Assembly: GCA_017656345.1 (NCBI GenBank)
Contig: JACDNZ010000004.1
Span: 1 to 64,000, forward strand
Source of the DNA: Thermosipho sp. (in: thermotogales)
GTDB taxonomy: Bacteria; Thermotogota; Thermotogae; Thermotogales; Fervidobacteriaceae
Reading direction: 5' to 3'
Length of the DNA: 64,000 nt
The notes beneath the pieces are model-generated. The model did not search any database. It was given only the letters and a program-made list of their open reading frames with translations, and was not told the DNA's origin. The translations under genes were made by a program, and so were the position numbers. Below are positions 28,378-37,139 of this stretch, piece after piece (within the stretch, counting starts at the first letter, position 1; the number at the start of each line of letters is the position of its first letter).

Positions 28378-29445
28378 ATGCATCCAGCATGGCTACTTAG
28401 ACCTATTTTAGCTCCATTTTTTAACCATCATTATAACCTAAGTCTTGAAGGAACTTTCCCGTCTCCGCCATTCCTTTTAATAGCTAACCATACCCATACC
28501 TTCGATCCTCTGTTTATCCATGTTTTTTTAAAACAACCAATAAGTTGGGTTGTAGCAAAAGGAAATTTTACTCGGCCAATCATTGGCCCGCTATTTAAAT
28601 CCCTTAAATTCATTCCAAAACAAAAGGGGGAACCTGACATAGGCACCATTAGAGGTATCCTCAAAAATTTAAAAGATGGAAACATTGTAGGGATTTTTCC
28701 CGAAGGTTCAGTTACATGGGATGGTAATTTTCAAGAAGTCCCAAAAGGTACAGACAAATTACTTGAAATGGTCAAAACTCCTATCGTAGCAGTTAAAATC
28801 AAAGGTGGATATCTTTCCAACCCTAGATGGGCTAATTATGGTAGGAAAGGAAAAATAATTTTGGAAGTCAAACAATTTGATGGAAAAGATGCTTTAGAAT
28901 TTATAACTCATAATGAATGGGATTGGCAGGAAAAAGCCAAAATTAAATTTAAAGGTAATAACAGAGCAAGCGGAATTGAAAGAATTCTTTGGTTTTGTCC
29001 AAAATGTCATTCACACAGAACTATAAAAAGTAAAGGTAATATAGGCTATTGTAAGAATTGTGGAGAAAAATTTTATGTAAGTGAATTAGGATATATAAAC
29101 GATGAAAAAGTAATTAATATCCTTGATTTACAAAAGCAAATACTTAATACAAATTTTAAAAACATTCAAAAAATCAAGCATGTAAAGGTTAGTATTAGAG
29201 AAAAATCCAACAATAATAAACTAAAACTTTATATCGAAGGTAGTTTATTAATAAATGAAAAAGGAATAGAAATCAAAAATAAATTCCTGGAATTTAGTAA
29301 AATAAAAGGCATAACCACTTTTCTAAAAAGAATCACCGAGTTTATATATGATAATAAATATGTTGTACGCATAAAAACAGAAAATGATAGTTTATTGCTT
29401 TACTATCTTATGAGGAGGTATAAGGATGTATACTGGAACAATTGA
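28378..29445 (+). CDS. PlsC-like acyltransferase with C-terminal zinc ribbon
   Basis: 355 residues. Residues 1-190 are a 1-acylglycerol-3-phosphate acyltransferase-like domain: catalytic NHTHTFD (NHx4D), then FIPKQKGEPD and FPEGS for glycerol-phosphate binding. Unusually, about 150 more residues follow, beginning with a four-cysteine zinc ribbon (FCPKC and YCKNC near 208-232) and a beta-rich tail. Known PlsC proteins are about 200-250 residues, so the extension is a fusion of unknown purpose. There is no obvious membrane anchor. SD GGGGGGA. Confidence 0.8.
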   Translation: MHPAWLLRPILAPFFNHHYNLSLEGTFPSPPFLLIANHTHTFDPLFIHVFLKQPISWVVAKGNFTRPIIGPLFKSLKFIPKQKGEPDIGTIRGILKNLKDGNIVGIFPEGSVTWDGNFQEVPKGTDKLLEMVKTPIVAVKIKGGYLSNPRWANYGRKGKIILEVKQFDGKDALEFITHNEWDWQEKAKIKFKGNNRASGIERILWFCPKCHSHRTIKSKGNIGYCKNCGEKFYVSELGYINDEKVINILDLQKQILNTNFKNIQKIKHVKVSIREKSNNNKLKLYIEGSLLINEKGIEIKNKFLEFSKIKGITTFLKRITEFIYDNKYVVRIKTENDSLLLYYLMRRYKDVYWNN

Positions 29446-30763
29446 AACTTTCTTCATCATTTCTGGACTTTTCGCACTTGCAATTTTGTTAAAAAGATTT
29501 ATACCCCTTTTAAGAAAGGTTATTATTCCCAATTCTATACTAGCTGGCTTCATTGGATTTATTATAGGTCCCAACTTATTTAATCTAGTAAAAATTGATG
29601 TGGATTTTCTCGGGAAAATTATTTATCACCTTATGGCAATAGGTTTCATAGCTTTATCTCTAAGAAAGGTAGAAAAGAACTCTCAAAAAAGTTATTTTGG
29701 TGCTGGGCTTATTATTGTCGGAACATACCTTTTTCAGGGGATTTTGGGGGTATCATTAGGATTCCTTATAAACTTTTTCGATAAAAACTTCTCACCATCA
29801 ATAGGTTTTATTATTCCACTTGGTTTCGGTCAAGGGCCTGGACAAGCATATTCCATAGGACATCAATGGGAACTTCTAGGGCTTCACAACGGAAGTTCTA
29901 TTGGACTTGCAATTGCTGCCGCTGGTTTTGGCTGGGCCACAATTGGTGGAATAATTATACTTAATTTGTTGCTTATAAAATGGAAAAAATCAAAGGAAAG
30001 AGCAATAGTAGAGAAAAAAGCAATAGAAGTAAAAGATTATGAATTTTCTGACATGGATGGGATGACTATTCAGTTAGTAATCATTGGAATTGTTTACTTA
30101 TTTACTTTTCTTTTCTTAACATTTATTGAGAAGATTTTATCACCCCTTGGAAATATCGGTTATACATTCTCTACAGTATTATGGGGATTCCACTTTGTTA
30201 TTGGTGCAATAATAGGTATGGCATTCAGAAATGTTTACGACAAATTAAAGAAAAAGAACATTGCAAAAGAGAATTATTTAAATAATTTCTTGCTCCAAAG
30301 AGTAGCAGGTGTAGTTTTCGACTTTATGGTAACGGCTTCAATAAGTGCTGTAGTTCTTGCAAAAATTCAAAAAGAATTTTGGGGAATATTTATTATAACA
30401 TTTATCGCAGGAATGCTTACATATCTCTATATTATGATGCTTACAAAACAAATTTTCACAAAACACGAAGTCGAAAATAGGGTAGCCTTTTATGGTATGT
30501 TAACTGGAACAATTTCTACAGGAATGGCATTATTGAGAGAAGTTGATCCTGCTCTTGAAACAGGTGCAGCTGAAAACTTAGTTTTCGGAAGTGGTGTCTC
30601 TATGGCAATAGGAATACCATTAATTGCAATACTTAATTTGCCTGCTCTTTCAATTTCTACTGGAAATAATACATATAATTTTTACGGATTGGGTTTAATG
30701 TTACTATATGGCATTCTTTTGTTTATTATTGGAAAAATTTTCCTCAAAAAACAAAAAGCATAA
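29426..30763 (+). CDS. GltS-type sodium/glutamate symporter family protein
   Basis: 445 residues and about ten to twelve membrane helices. Family marks include PNSILAGFIGFIIGPN near the start, then GFGQGPGQAYSIG and, in the second half, MVTASISAVVLAKI and GMLTGTISTGMALLREVDP. GltS proteins import glutamate with sodium, but the sequence is divergent enough that the substrate should be left open. It overlaps plsC by 20 nt behind AGGAGG. Confidence 0.82.
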   Translation: MYTGTIETFFIISGLFALAILLKRFIPLLRKVIIPNSILAGFIGFIIGPNLFNLVKIDVDFLGKIIYHLMAIGFIALSLRKVEKNSQKSYFGAGLIIVGTYLFQGILGVSLGFLINFFDKNFSPSIGFIIPLGFGQGPGQAYSIGHQWELLGLHNGSSIGLAIAAAGFGWATIGGIIILNLLLIKWKKSKERAIVEKKAIEVKDYEFSDMDGMTIQLVIIGIVYLFTFLFLTFIEKILSPLGNIGYTFSTVLWGFHFVIGAIIGMAFRNVYDKLKKKNIAKENYLNNFLLQRVAGVVFDFMVTASISAVVLAKIQKEFWGIFIITFIAGMLTYLYIMMLTKQIFTKHEVENRVAFYGMLTGTISTGMALLREVDPALETGAAENLVFGSGVSMAIGIPLIAILNLPALSISTGNNTYNFYGLGLMLLYGILLFIIGKIFLKKQKA

Positions 30764-30843
30764 CTTTTGTGCTCTTTTTAACATTTTACCCTTATAAAGC
30801 ATTTTAACGCTCTCTATCTTATAATAATTTTTAATTATGTACT

Positions 30844-30872
30844 TTTACTGCAAAATATTTAAGATATATAAT
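30844..30872 (+). promoter_or_regulatory. Promoter of the threonine degradation operon
   Basis: -35 TTTACT, 17-bp spacer, -10 TATAAT at 30867-30872, giving a leader of about 30 bases with SD GAGAGGAGG. An earlier TATAAT (30820-30825) lacks a good -35. Confidence 0.6.
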
Positions 30873-30907
30873 TTAGATGTATTCCATTATTTGAGAGGAG
30901 GCAAAAG

Positions 30908-31939
30908 ATGAAAGCAATTTTAAAAGAAAAACCCGGTCCAGGTTTCACTTTCAGTAACGTTGATAAACCCAGCAAATTAGGCCCTCGTGAGGTCTTAGTC
31001 AAAATAAGACGCGCATCAATTTGTGGTACCGACGTTCACATATACAAATGGGATGAATGGTCTCAATCCAGAATCAAACCACCCTTAATAGTAGGTCATG
31101 AAATGGCAGGGGAAGTTGTAGCTATTGGCGAAGCAGTAACACAAGTAAAAGTTGGAGATTTAGTTTCAGCAGAAACACATATTCCTTGTGAACATTGTAG
31201 TCAATGTAAAACCGGAAAAATGCATGTGTGCAAGAATTTAGAAATATTAGGAGTTGATAGAAACGGTGTTTTTGCTGAATACGCAGTTATTCCGGAAACT
31301 GTACTCTGGAAATTCTCTCCGGAAATACCTTTGGATTACGCATCAGTCATGGAACCATTTGGAAACGCTATTCATACAGCATTGGTAACAGATTTAACAG
31401 GAAAAAAAGTCTTAATAACTGGCGCTGGTCCTATTGGATTGATGGCAATTCAAGTAGCAAAAGCAGCTGGCGCATCTTTAGTTATCACCAGCGAAGTTGA
31501 TCCCTCTAGAATAGAAATGGCAAAACAAAATGGTGCAGATGTGGTTATTAATCCTATTGAACAGGATTTAGTAAAAACTGTTTATTCAATTACAAATGAT
31601 GGAGTAGATATCTTACTTGAAATGAGTGGAAATAAAAAAGCTTTAGAAGATGGATTAAAAAGTGTAACAATGGGAGGAATTGTTTCACTTCTTGGAATAT
31701 TCGGTGGAAGTATAGATATTAACTTGGATTCTCTTGTTACAATGAGAGGAATTACAATGTATGGAATTACAGGTAGAAAAATGTTTGATACCTGGAAAGT
31801 TGCTGATGAACTTCTTAAAAGCAAAAAAGTAGATCTTTCAAAAGTTGTTACACACATTATCCCATTTGAAAATTGGGAAAAAGGATTCGAACTCATGCTA
31901 AATAAACAATGTGGAAAAGTCGTGCTAAATCTTGATTAG
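30908..31939 (+). CDS. tdh: L-threonine 3-dehydrogenase
   Basis: 343 residues. A zinc-dependent medium-chain dehydrogenase that oxidises threonine to 2-amino-3-oxobutyrate with NAD. Catalytic zinc: SICGTDVHIYKWDEW (typical of Tdh) and GHEMAGEVV. Structural zinc: four cysteines in HIPCEHCSQCKTGKMHVC. The Rossmann motif is GAGPIGLMAI. The WDEW segment and the adjacent kbl gene separate it from other polyol dehydrogenases. Confidence 0.95.
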   Translation: MKAILKEKPGPGFTFSNVDKPSKLGPREVLVKIRRASICGTDVHIYKWDEWSQSRIKPPLIVGHEMAGEVVAIGEAVTQVKVGDLVSAETHIPCEHCSQCKTGKMHVCKNLEILGVDRNGVFAEYAVIPETVLWKFSPEIPLDYASVMEPFGNAIHTALVTDLTGKKVLITGAGPIGLMAIQVAKAAGASLVITSEVDPSRIEMAKQNGADVVINPIEQDLVKTVYSITNDGVDILLEMSGNKKALEDGLKSVTMGGIVSLLGIFGGSIDINLDSLVTMRGITMYGITGRKMFDTWKVADELLKSKKVDLSKVVTHIIPFENWEKGFELMLNKQCGKVVLNLD

Positions 31940-31951
31940 GAGGTGGAAATT

Positions 31952-33133
31952 ATGTTCGATTATAGTATATTTGCAAAAGAAATTGAAAATCTAAAAGAAC
32001 AAGGTCTTTACACCTACATTAGAACATTAGAATCCCCACAGGGGTCCTGGCTTGTAATAAATGGTAAAAAAGTTCTAAATCTATGTTCAAATAATTATCT
32101 TGGATTTGCTAACGAGGAAAGGCTTAAAAAAGCAGCAATTAATGCTATTGAAAAATGGGGGGTTGGTCCTGGAGCAGTAAGAACAATTGCTGGAACTTTT
32201 TCTATACACGAAGAACTTGAAAGAACTTTAGCAGAATTCAAAAAAGTTGATGCTACAATTTTCTTGCAATCAGGTTTCGTAGCAAACCAAGCAGTTATTC
32301 CAGCAATTACCACCGAAGAAGACGCTATCCTTTCAGATGAGCTTAATCATGCAAGTATTATCGATGGTGTAAGACTTTCAAAAGCCAAAAGATATGTTTG
32401 GAAACATAGAGATATCAAAGATCTGGAAGAAAAACTTAAAGAAGCAAATAACAATGGGGCAAGAAGAAAATTAATTATAACTGATGGTGTATTTAGTATG
32501 GATGGTGACCTTGCACCTTTACCGGAAATTGTTGAACTCGCCGAGAAATATAACGCAATGGTCATGGTAGACGATGCTCATGGTGAAGGTGTTTTAGGTA
32601 GTCATGGTAGAGGAATTGTCGACCACTTCGGTTTACATGGAAGAGTCGATATAGAAATCGGTACACTTTCAAAAGCTTTTGGAGTACTTGGTGGCTACAT
32701 TGCCGGTAAAAAAGAACTAATAGATTATCTTAAACAGAAGGCAAGACCATTCTTGTTCAGTAGTCCCCTTTCACCAGCAGATACTGCAGCTGCATTAGAA
32801 GCAACCAAAATACTACAGGAATCTGATGAAAGAGTTAAAAAACTATGGGAAAATGCAAAATACTTTAAAGATGAAATGAAAAAATTAGGTTTCGATACTG
32901 GTGAAAGTGAAACACCTATTACTCCTGTAATGCTATATGATGCAAAACTTTCAACACAATTTAGTAAAGAACTTTTCAATGAAGGAATATTTGCCCAATC
33001 TATTGGTTATCCAACCGTTCCAAAAGGGAAAGCAAGAATTAGAGTCATGATCAGTGCTGTTCATACAAAAGATGACTTAGACTTTGCACTTGAAAAATTT
33101 GAAAAAGTAGGAAAAAAACTTGGAGTAATATAA
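31952..33133 (+). CDS. kbl: Glycine C-acetyltransferase (2-amino-3-oxobutyrate CoA ligase)
   Basis: 393 residues. A PLP enzyme that splits 2-amino-3-oxobutyrate with CoA into glycine and acetyl-CoA, completing threonine breakdown after Tdh. Marks: [23 protein letters not shown], and the PLP lysine in [12 protein letters not shown]. Related alpha-oxoamine synthases (BioF) look similar; the tdh neighbour decides. The ATG follows AGGAGGTGG; an in-frame GTG nine bases upstream is inside that SD. Confidence 0.95.
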   Translation: MFDYSIFAKEIENLKEQGLYTYIRTLESPQGSWLVINGKKVLNLCSNNYLGFANEERLKKAAINAIEKWGVGPGAVRTIAGTFSIHEELERTLAEFKKVDATIFLQSGFVANQAVIPAITTEEDAILSDELNHASIIDGVRLSKAKRYVWKHRDIKDLEEKLKEANNNGARRKLIITDGVFSMDGDLAPLPEIVELAEKYNAMVMVDDAHGEGVLGSHGRGIVDHFGLHGRVDIEIGTLSKAFGVLGGYIAGKKELIDYLKQKARPFLFSSPLSPADTAAALEATKILQESDERVKKLWENAKYFKDEMKKLGFDTGESETPITPVMLYDAKLSTQFSKELFNEGIFAQSIGYPTVPKGKARIRVMISAVHTKDDLDFALEKFEKVGKKLGVI

Positions 33134-33161
33134 GAAGAATAAATAGAAAAACATACTGAAA

Positions 33162-33195
33162 AAGGAGCCGGGAATTCCGGCTCCTTAATTTTTTA
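33162..33195 (+). terminator. Terminator of tdh-kbl
   Basis: A 10-bp stem AAGGAGCCGG, loop GAATT, CCGGCTCCTT, followed by AATTTTTT. Confidence 0.9.
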
Positions 33196-33275
33196 ACCAA
33201 TTGTATTTCAAAATTAAAAAACACTTCTGCCAAGAAAATTTGAAAAAACTAACAAAGCTATTTAAATTTACAAAA

Positions 33276-34088
33276 TTATTTTAGTTTTTCCACCATCTTT
33301 TTTACCTCATCTGTGATAACATAATCAGGCTGAATTTTTTTAACAATATCTGGTTCATTAACTGTCCATAAAACTATTTTTTTGTTTAAATTTCTCATAA
33401 GTTCAATCATGCTAAAAAACAAATCTCTATTATAATCTAGTAGTTTTATAGGAATATGTGCACTGTAAATATTTTCAGGTTCAAATAAACTTTTTAAATC
33501 ATCAAACGTGAGTTTTTCATGTCTATAATCAAACAAATACCCAAATCTTTCTCCTTTATATTTTTCTGAAAGATTTTTGATCAAATCATGATCAAACGAA
33601 CTGAAAATAACATATTCAGATAAATTATTTGTTCTGACAAGTTCTACTACATCATCACCGGCATCTGGATCTTTTATTTCAACATTTATTATTTTACCTT
33701 CAGGAATAACATTAAAAACCTCTCTAAGTGTAGGAACAGGAGCTTTCTTTTTTATTTCTTCCAATTCGGTTTCTTTTATATTTAAATTTACACCAAAAAC
33801 CCTTTCAAGATTTTCATCGTGTGATACTACTATTTCCCCATCCTTAGTTTTCCAAACATCTAGTTCTATACCATCAGCTCCAAATTCAATAGCTGCTTTA
33901 AATGATTCAAGTGTGTTTTCTTTATACATCTTCGGATAACCTCTATGTCCCAAAATATACACATGTTTCACCTCACTTTCACTAATGTTATTTCTATTTT
34001 CCAAATTCTTAGTGAAAATACTCAAAAATAGCAAAAATATTATTACCAAAAAAGACGATATATAAATAATTTTTTTCATTTTTGCCAT
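33276..34088 (-). CDS. Glycerophosphodiester phosphodiesterase
   Basis: About 270 residues. After an N-terminal anchor or signal helix (residues 5-25) comes the GDPD TIM barrel: LGHRGYPKMYKENTLESF, GADGIELDVWKTKDGEIVVS HDE and VNVEIKD supply the metal and catalytic residues. The final WTVNEPD and DYVITDEV are typical. It should hydrolyse deacylated phospholipid head groups outside the cytoplasm. Two ATG codons begin the frame; the second has better spacing from GGAGG. Confidence 0.93.
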   Translation of the reverse strand: MAKMKKIIYISSFLVIIFLLFLSIFTKNLENRNNISESEVKHVYILGHRGYPKMYKENTLESFKAAIEFGADGIELDVWKTKDGEIVVSHDENLERVFGVNLNIKETELEEIKKKAPVPTLREVFNVIPEGKIINVEIKDPDAGDDVVELVRTNNLSEYVIFSSFDHDLIKNLSEKYKGERFGYLFDYRHEKLTFDDLKSLFEPENIYSAHIPIKLLDYNRDLFFSMIELMRNLNKKIVLWTVNEPDIVKKIQPDYVITDEVKKMVEKLK

Positions 34089-34148
34089 CATTTACCTCCA
34101 AAAAATTTTAATTTCAAGGATTAGATGAAAATCTAATCAAATACAATT

Positions 34149-35144
34149 TTACTTATCCTCATATTTTACTTTTTCAAGCAATCTAAGTTGTCGTCTAAAT
34201 TCTTTTGCATTCATTTTTCTTAGAATAAATTTTGCAAGAAAATATTGAAATGGAAGCCAAGTCACATGTCCAGAAAAAATGTAATGATGCTCAGGTTTAC
34301 CCAAAGTTTCCCAAAGCAACTTTCTACTTCTTCTTGGTAAAGCTTTGTCAAATAAAGCCTCAATAAAAATAATTTTTTCAGGATTTACAAATTTAGCATA
34401 TGCAAGTGGATCAATTTTTAACAACGGATGAATATCACTCTTCTGCATTTCCTCTACAGTGTCAAAATATTTTAACTTTTTTATGTCATTTTCAAAAATT
34501 GATAAAAACCTTTCTTGTTTATTAATATAAAAATTCTCCCCAAAACCTTTTTGAAATTCTTTTCTCATAAAAATAAGTGTAGGTGAATACCAAATTAAAG
34601 TAGCTATATCACCACCTGTGGCCATTAAAATCGTTTGTTTAAAATCATTAGAAATTGCATTCAAAATTACACTTAACATACCTCCAAGACAAAATCCAAA
34701 TAAACAATTATTTTCATGCCACAAATTATTATTTTTCAGAAACTCAATAACACTTAAAACATCAATTACTGCATGTTCCCAAAATCTAGTTGCCCTTTCA
34801 ACATCAATTGAAAAATAATCTTTCCCACTTACTGAACCATTTGGAACTCTAGTAAAATTTCCAGGTAGAATAGGTATAACAGTTCTAATACCTGCATTTG
34901 CAAGGTGCGTTCCCATCCACAATAAAAATGGAATATTATTTGTACCCAACCCATGTAAAATAATCAACGTTCCTGCAACTTCACTTTTAGGTTCAAAAAG
35001 GTATATCTCAACTGTTTCAGTTCCCTTTTCTGCCTTCTCATACAAACTCTTAAATTTTACAAAAGACACTCTAAAACGTTTAGATTTTAAAATATAACCT
35101 AATGAATAATCAGGAGGAACATATTTATAATTAAAATCTATCAT
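34149..35144 (-). CDS. Alpha/beta hydrolase with cysteine nucleophile motif
   Basis: 331 residues. The fold is shown by LIILHGLGTNNIPFLLWMG (oxyanion region) and the nucleophile elbow GFCLGGMLS, where Cys replaces the usual Ser (GxCxGG). That elbow is characteristic of dienelactone hydrolases and polyhydroxyalkanoate synthases; a late SGHVTW supplies the expected His. No PHA genes are adjacent. The start is an ATG after AAGGGGTG; an upstream in-frame GTG lies in the SD. It overlaps the next hydrolase gene by 14 nt, and the two may act together on lipids or esters. Confidence 0.75.
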   Translation of the reverse strand: MIDFNYKYVPPDYSLGYILKSKRFRVSFVKFKSLYEKAEKGTETVEIYLFEPKSEVAGTLIILHGLGTNNIPFLLWMGTHLANAGIRTVIPILPGNFTRVPNGSVSGKDYFSIDVERATRFWEHAVIDVLSVIEFLKNNNLWHENNCLFGFCLGGMLSVILNAISNDFKQTILMATGGDIATLIWYSPTLIFMRKEFQKGFGENFYINKQERFLSIFENDIKKLKYFDTVEEMQKSDIHPLLKIDPLAYAKFVNPEKIIFIEALFDKALPRRSRKLLWETLGKPEHHYIFSGHVTWLPFQYFLAKFILRKMNAKEFRRQLRLLEKVKYEDK

Positions 35145-36063
35145 ACAATTCACCCCTTAAAAACATTACAGTTTTTCTCAAAATTTCTTTTGTTTTATCA
35201 TCTTTTAAAACAAATTCAAAGCCATGATCACCTTCAGGGTGAAGTAAAAGTTTAGAACTGTTTTTGTAACTTCTCAACTTTTTATACATTTTTACTGAAG
35301 AAATATACGGTATTACACTATCCTTTAATCCATGAACTAATAAAATAGGAGGTAAATCTTTCTTAACGTAATTAATCGGCGAATATTTTTCATAAACCTT
35401 TTTAGATTTATTTGGTAATCTTTTCAAAGTAGTAGATACTGCAAATCTCGCAAATAACGAGTTACTCTTCCAAATATCTAACAAATCAGTTGGAGAGTAA
35501 TATGCAACTACATTTTTTACTTCTGGATTTTTTGTGACAACAAAATATAAAGTTAAATGTCCCCCAGCAGATAACCCCATTAAGCTTATATTGTTAACAT
35601 CAATCTCTAATTCTTTTGCATTTTTAACAAGAAAATTCAAAGCATTTCCAAAATCATTCAATAAATGTTCAATCTCATAGAAATAAGCATACCTATAATC
35701 TAGAGTTGCAACTGCAAAATTATTACTCACAAGATATTTATACCAAGAAACATTATTCGGTTGTCTTCTATAACCACTTATCCAGCCACCACCATGAGCA
35801 AATAATATTAAATGATATGGGCCTTCTCCATTTGGATAATAAATATCAAGTTTCAAATTTTCGTCATATTGGAATGTCTTTATCTCCTTCCATGGTTCTT
35901 TGCCCAAATCAAAAGGAAGTTTTCCAAGCAAAGCTTTTCTTATTACGGGCAACTCTATCAAAAACAGTACTAACAATGTTAAGCATAAATTAAAAACTGA
36001 TAGAATAATCAAAAATATTGATAAAAAAACTTTGAAAAAAATTATATAATTTTTATTTTTCAT
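35131..36063 (-). CDS. Membrane-anchored esterase (alpha/beta hydrolase, HSL/BD-FAE type)
   Basis: 310 residues. An N-terminal hydrophobic stretch (about 8-40) anchors or exports it. Then the HGGGW oxyanion motif in LFAHGGGWISGYRRQ, nucleophile elbow GLSAGGHLT, Asp in LLVHGLKDSVIPY and His in HPEGDHGFEFV: a complete serine hydrolase triad in the hormone-sensitive-lipase arrangement. No SD precedes the ATG, and a TATAAT ends seven bases before it (see promoter), so the message may be leaderless. Confidence 0.85.
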   Translation of the reverse strand: MKNKNYIIFFKVFLSIFLIILSVFNLCLTLLVLFLIELPVIRKALLGKLPFDLGKEPWKEIKTFQYDENLKLDIYYPNGEGPYHLILFAHGGGWISGYRRQPNNVSWYKYLVSNNFAVATLDYRYAYFYEIEHLLNDFGNALNFLVKNAKELEIDVNNISLMGLSAGGHLTLYFVVTKNPEVKNVVAYYSPTDLLDIWKSNSLFARFAVSTTLKRLPNKSKKVYEKYSPINYVKKDLPPILLVHGLKDSVIPYISSVKMYKKLRSYKNSSKLLLHPEGDHGFEFVLKDDKTKEILRKTVMFLRGELYDRF

Positions 36064-36069
36064 ATCTTA

Positions 36070-36113
36070 ATTATATCAAATTTCTAAATTTTTAATTCCA
36101 TAAATGATATAAT
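36070..36113. promoter_or_regulatory. Divergent promoters, esterase genes and ogt
   Basis: Minus strand: TATAAT at 36075-36070 puts the start point on or beside the A of the esterase ATG. Plus strand: TATAAT at 36108-36113 gives ogt a leader of about 28 bases with AAGGAGG. -35 boxes are weak on both strands. Confidence 0.45.
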
Positions 36114-36147
36114 TTAAATGCCAAGAAAAAGTTAAGGAGGTTAATTA

Positions 36148-36576
36148 ATGGAAATCGGTATTTTATCACTTGAAATTGGCTCGATTATTCTTCACATCGA
36201 AAATGATTTTTTAATCAAAGTTGAATTGATCGACGATATCCTTGAAGAAAGAGAATGTGGTATTTTTACAAAACAATTTAAAGAATATCTCGAAGGCAAA
36301 CGAAAAAATTTTGAACTTAAAGTAAAAATTAACAGCGGCCCCACATTCAAAAAAATATGGAAGCATGTTCAAAAAATTCCATATGGTTCAACTAAAACTT
36401 ACGGAGAAATAGCAAAAGAACTAAATGTTAATCCCAGAGTTGTTGGGTTTGCTATGGCTGGAAATCCTTTGCCTATTTATATTCCCTGCCATAGAGTAGT
36501 TGGTAAAAATGACCTAAGAGGATTTTCTGGAGGGATAAAATGGAAGAAATATCTACTAGCACTGGAGAAAAAGTAA
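36148..36576 (+). CDS. ogt: Methylated-DNA-protein-cysteine methyltransferase
   Basis: 142 residues, a short form. It repairs O6-alkylguanine by suicide transfer to its own cysteine. The active site IPCHRVVG has nucleophile C114; the DNA-binding helix-turn-helix lies in IPYGSTKTYGEIAKELN and PRVVGFAMAGNP. The N-terminal domain is about 50 residues, shorter than in E. coli Ogt, as in thermophile homologues. SD AAGGAGG. Confidence 0.93.
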   Translation: MEIGILSLEIGSIILHIENDFLIKVELIDDILEERECGIFTKQFKEYLEGKRKNFELKVKINSGPTFKKIWKHVQKIPYGSTKTYGEIAKELNVNPRVVGFAMAGNPLPIYIPCHRVVGKNDLRGFSGGIKWKKYLLALEKK

Positions 36577-37139
36577 TATATTCTGTAATTCTAGCTGCCG
36601 GTGAGGGAAAAAGATATAAAAACGGAAATAAATTATTACATAATATTGACGGAAGACCTATGCTTCAAATTGTAATTGATTTAGTTAAGAAATGTAATTT
36701 TCAGAAAAACTATTTAATTGTTAACCCTTCTTGGAAATATATAAAAAATTATTTCACAATCCCCGATAATTTTTCTATTATAGAAAACAAAAATTACAAA
36801 GATGGTTTATCTACTTCAATAAAATCAGCAATTAAAGAGATTAATAATAGCAATAACAAGTTACCTGATTATATTGCAATCTTTCTTGGAGATATGCCAT
36901 TTATTATAAAAAAAGACGTTGAAACAATATTAGCATATTGTGATGGAAAAAACAAAATAATTGCCCCATTTTATAATGAAAAAAAAGGCTTCCCAACATT
37001 TGTGCATAATTCACTTTTCAAAAATTTAATGAAAATCCGTGGAGACCAAGGAATAAAACAAATAATAAATGAAAATCCTTCACTACTAAAAAAAATCAAG
37101 CTAGATACAGAAAGAGTAATAAAAGATATAGATCAATGA
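36540..37139 (+). CDS. MobA/MocA-like nucleotidyltransferase
   Basis: 199 residues. The NTP-transferase fold is shown by VILAAGEGKRYKNGNKLLHN at the N-terminus and FLGDMPFI (metal Asp). The sequence fits the MobA-like group that attaches CMP or GMP to molybdopterin, or a related sugar or cofactor nucleotidyltransferase; no molybdenum genes are adjacent to decide. The ATG follows GGAGGGATAA and lies 37 nt inside ogt. Its 3' end overlaps the convergent MFS gene by 7 nt. Confidence 0.75.
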   Translation: MEEISTSTGEKVIYSVILAAGEGKRYKNGNKLLHNIDGRPMLQIVIDLVKKCNFQKNYLIVNPSWKYIKNYFTIPDNFSIIENKNYKDGLSTSIKSAIKEINNSNNKLPDYIAIFLGDMPFIIKKDVETILAYCDGKNKIIAPFYNEKKGFPTFVHNSLFKNLMKIRGDQGIKQIINENPSLLKKIKLDTERVIKDIDQ

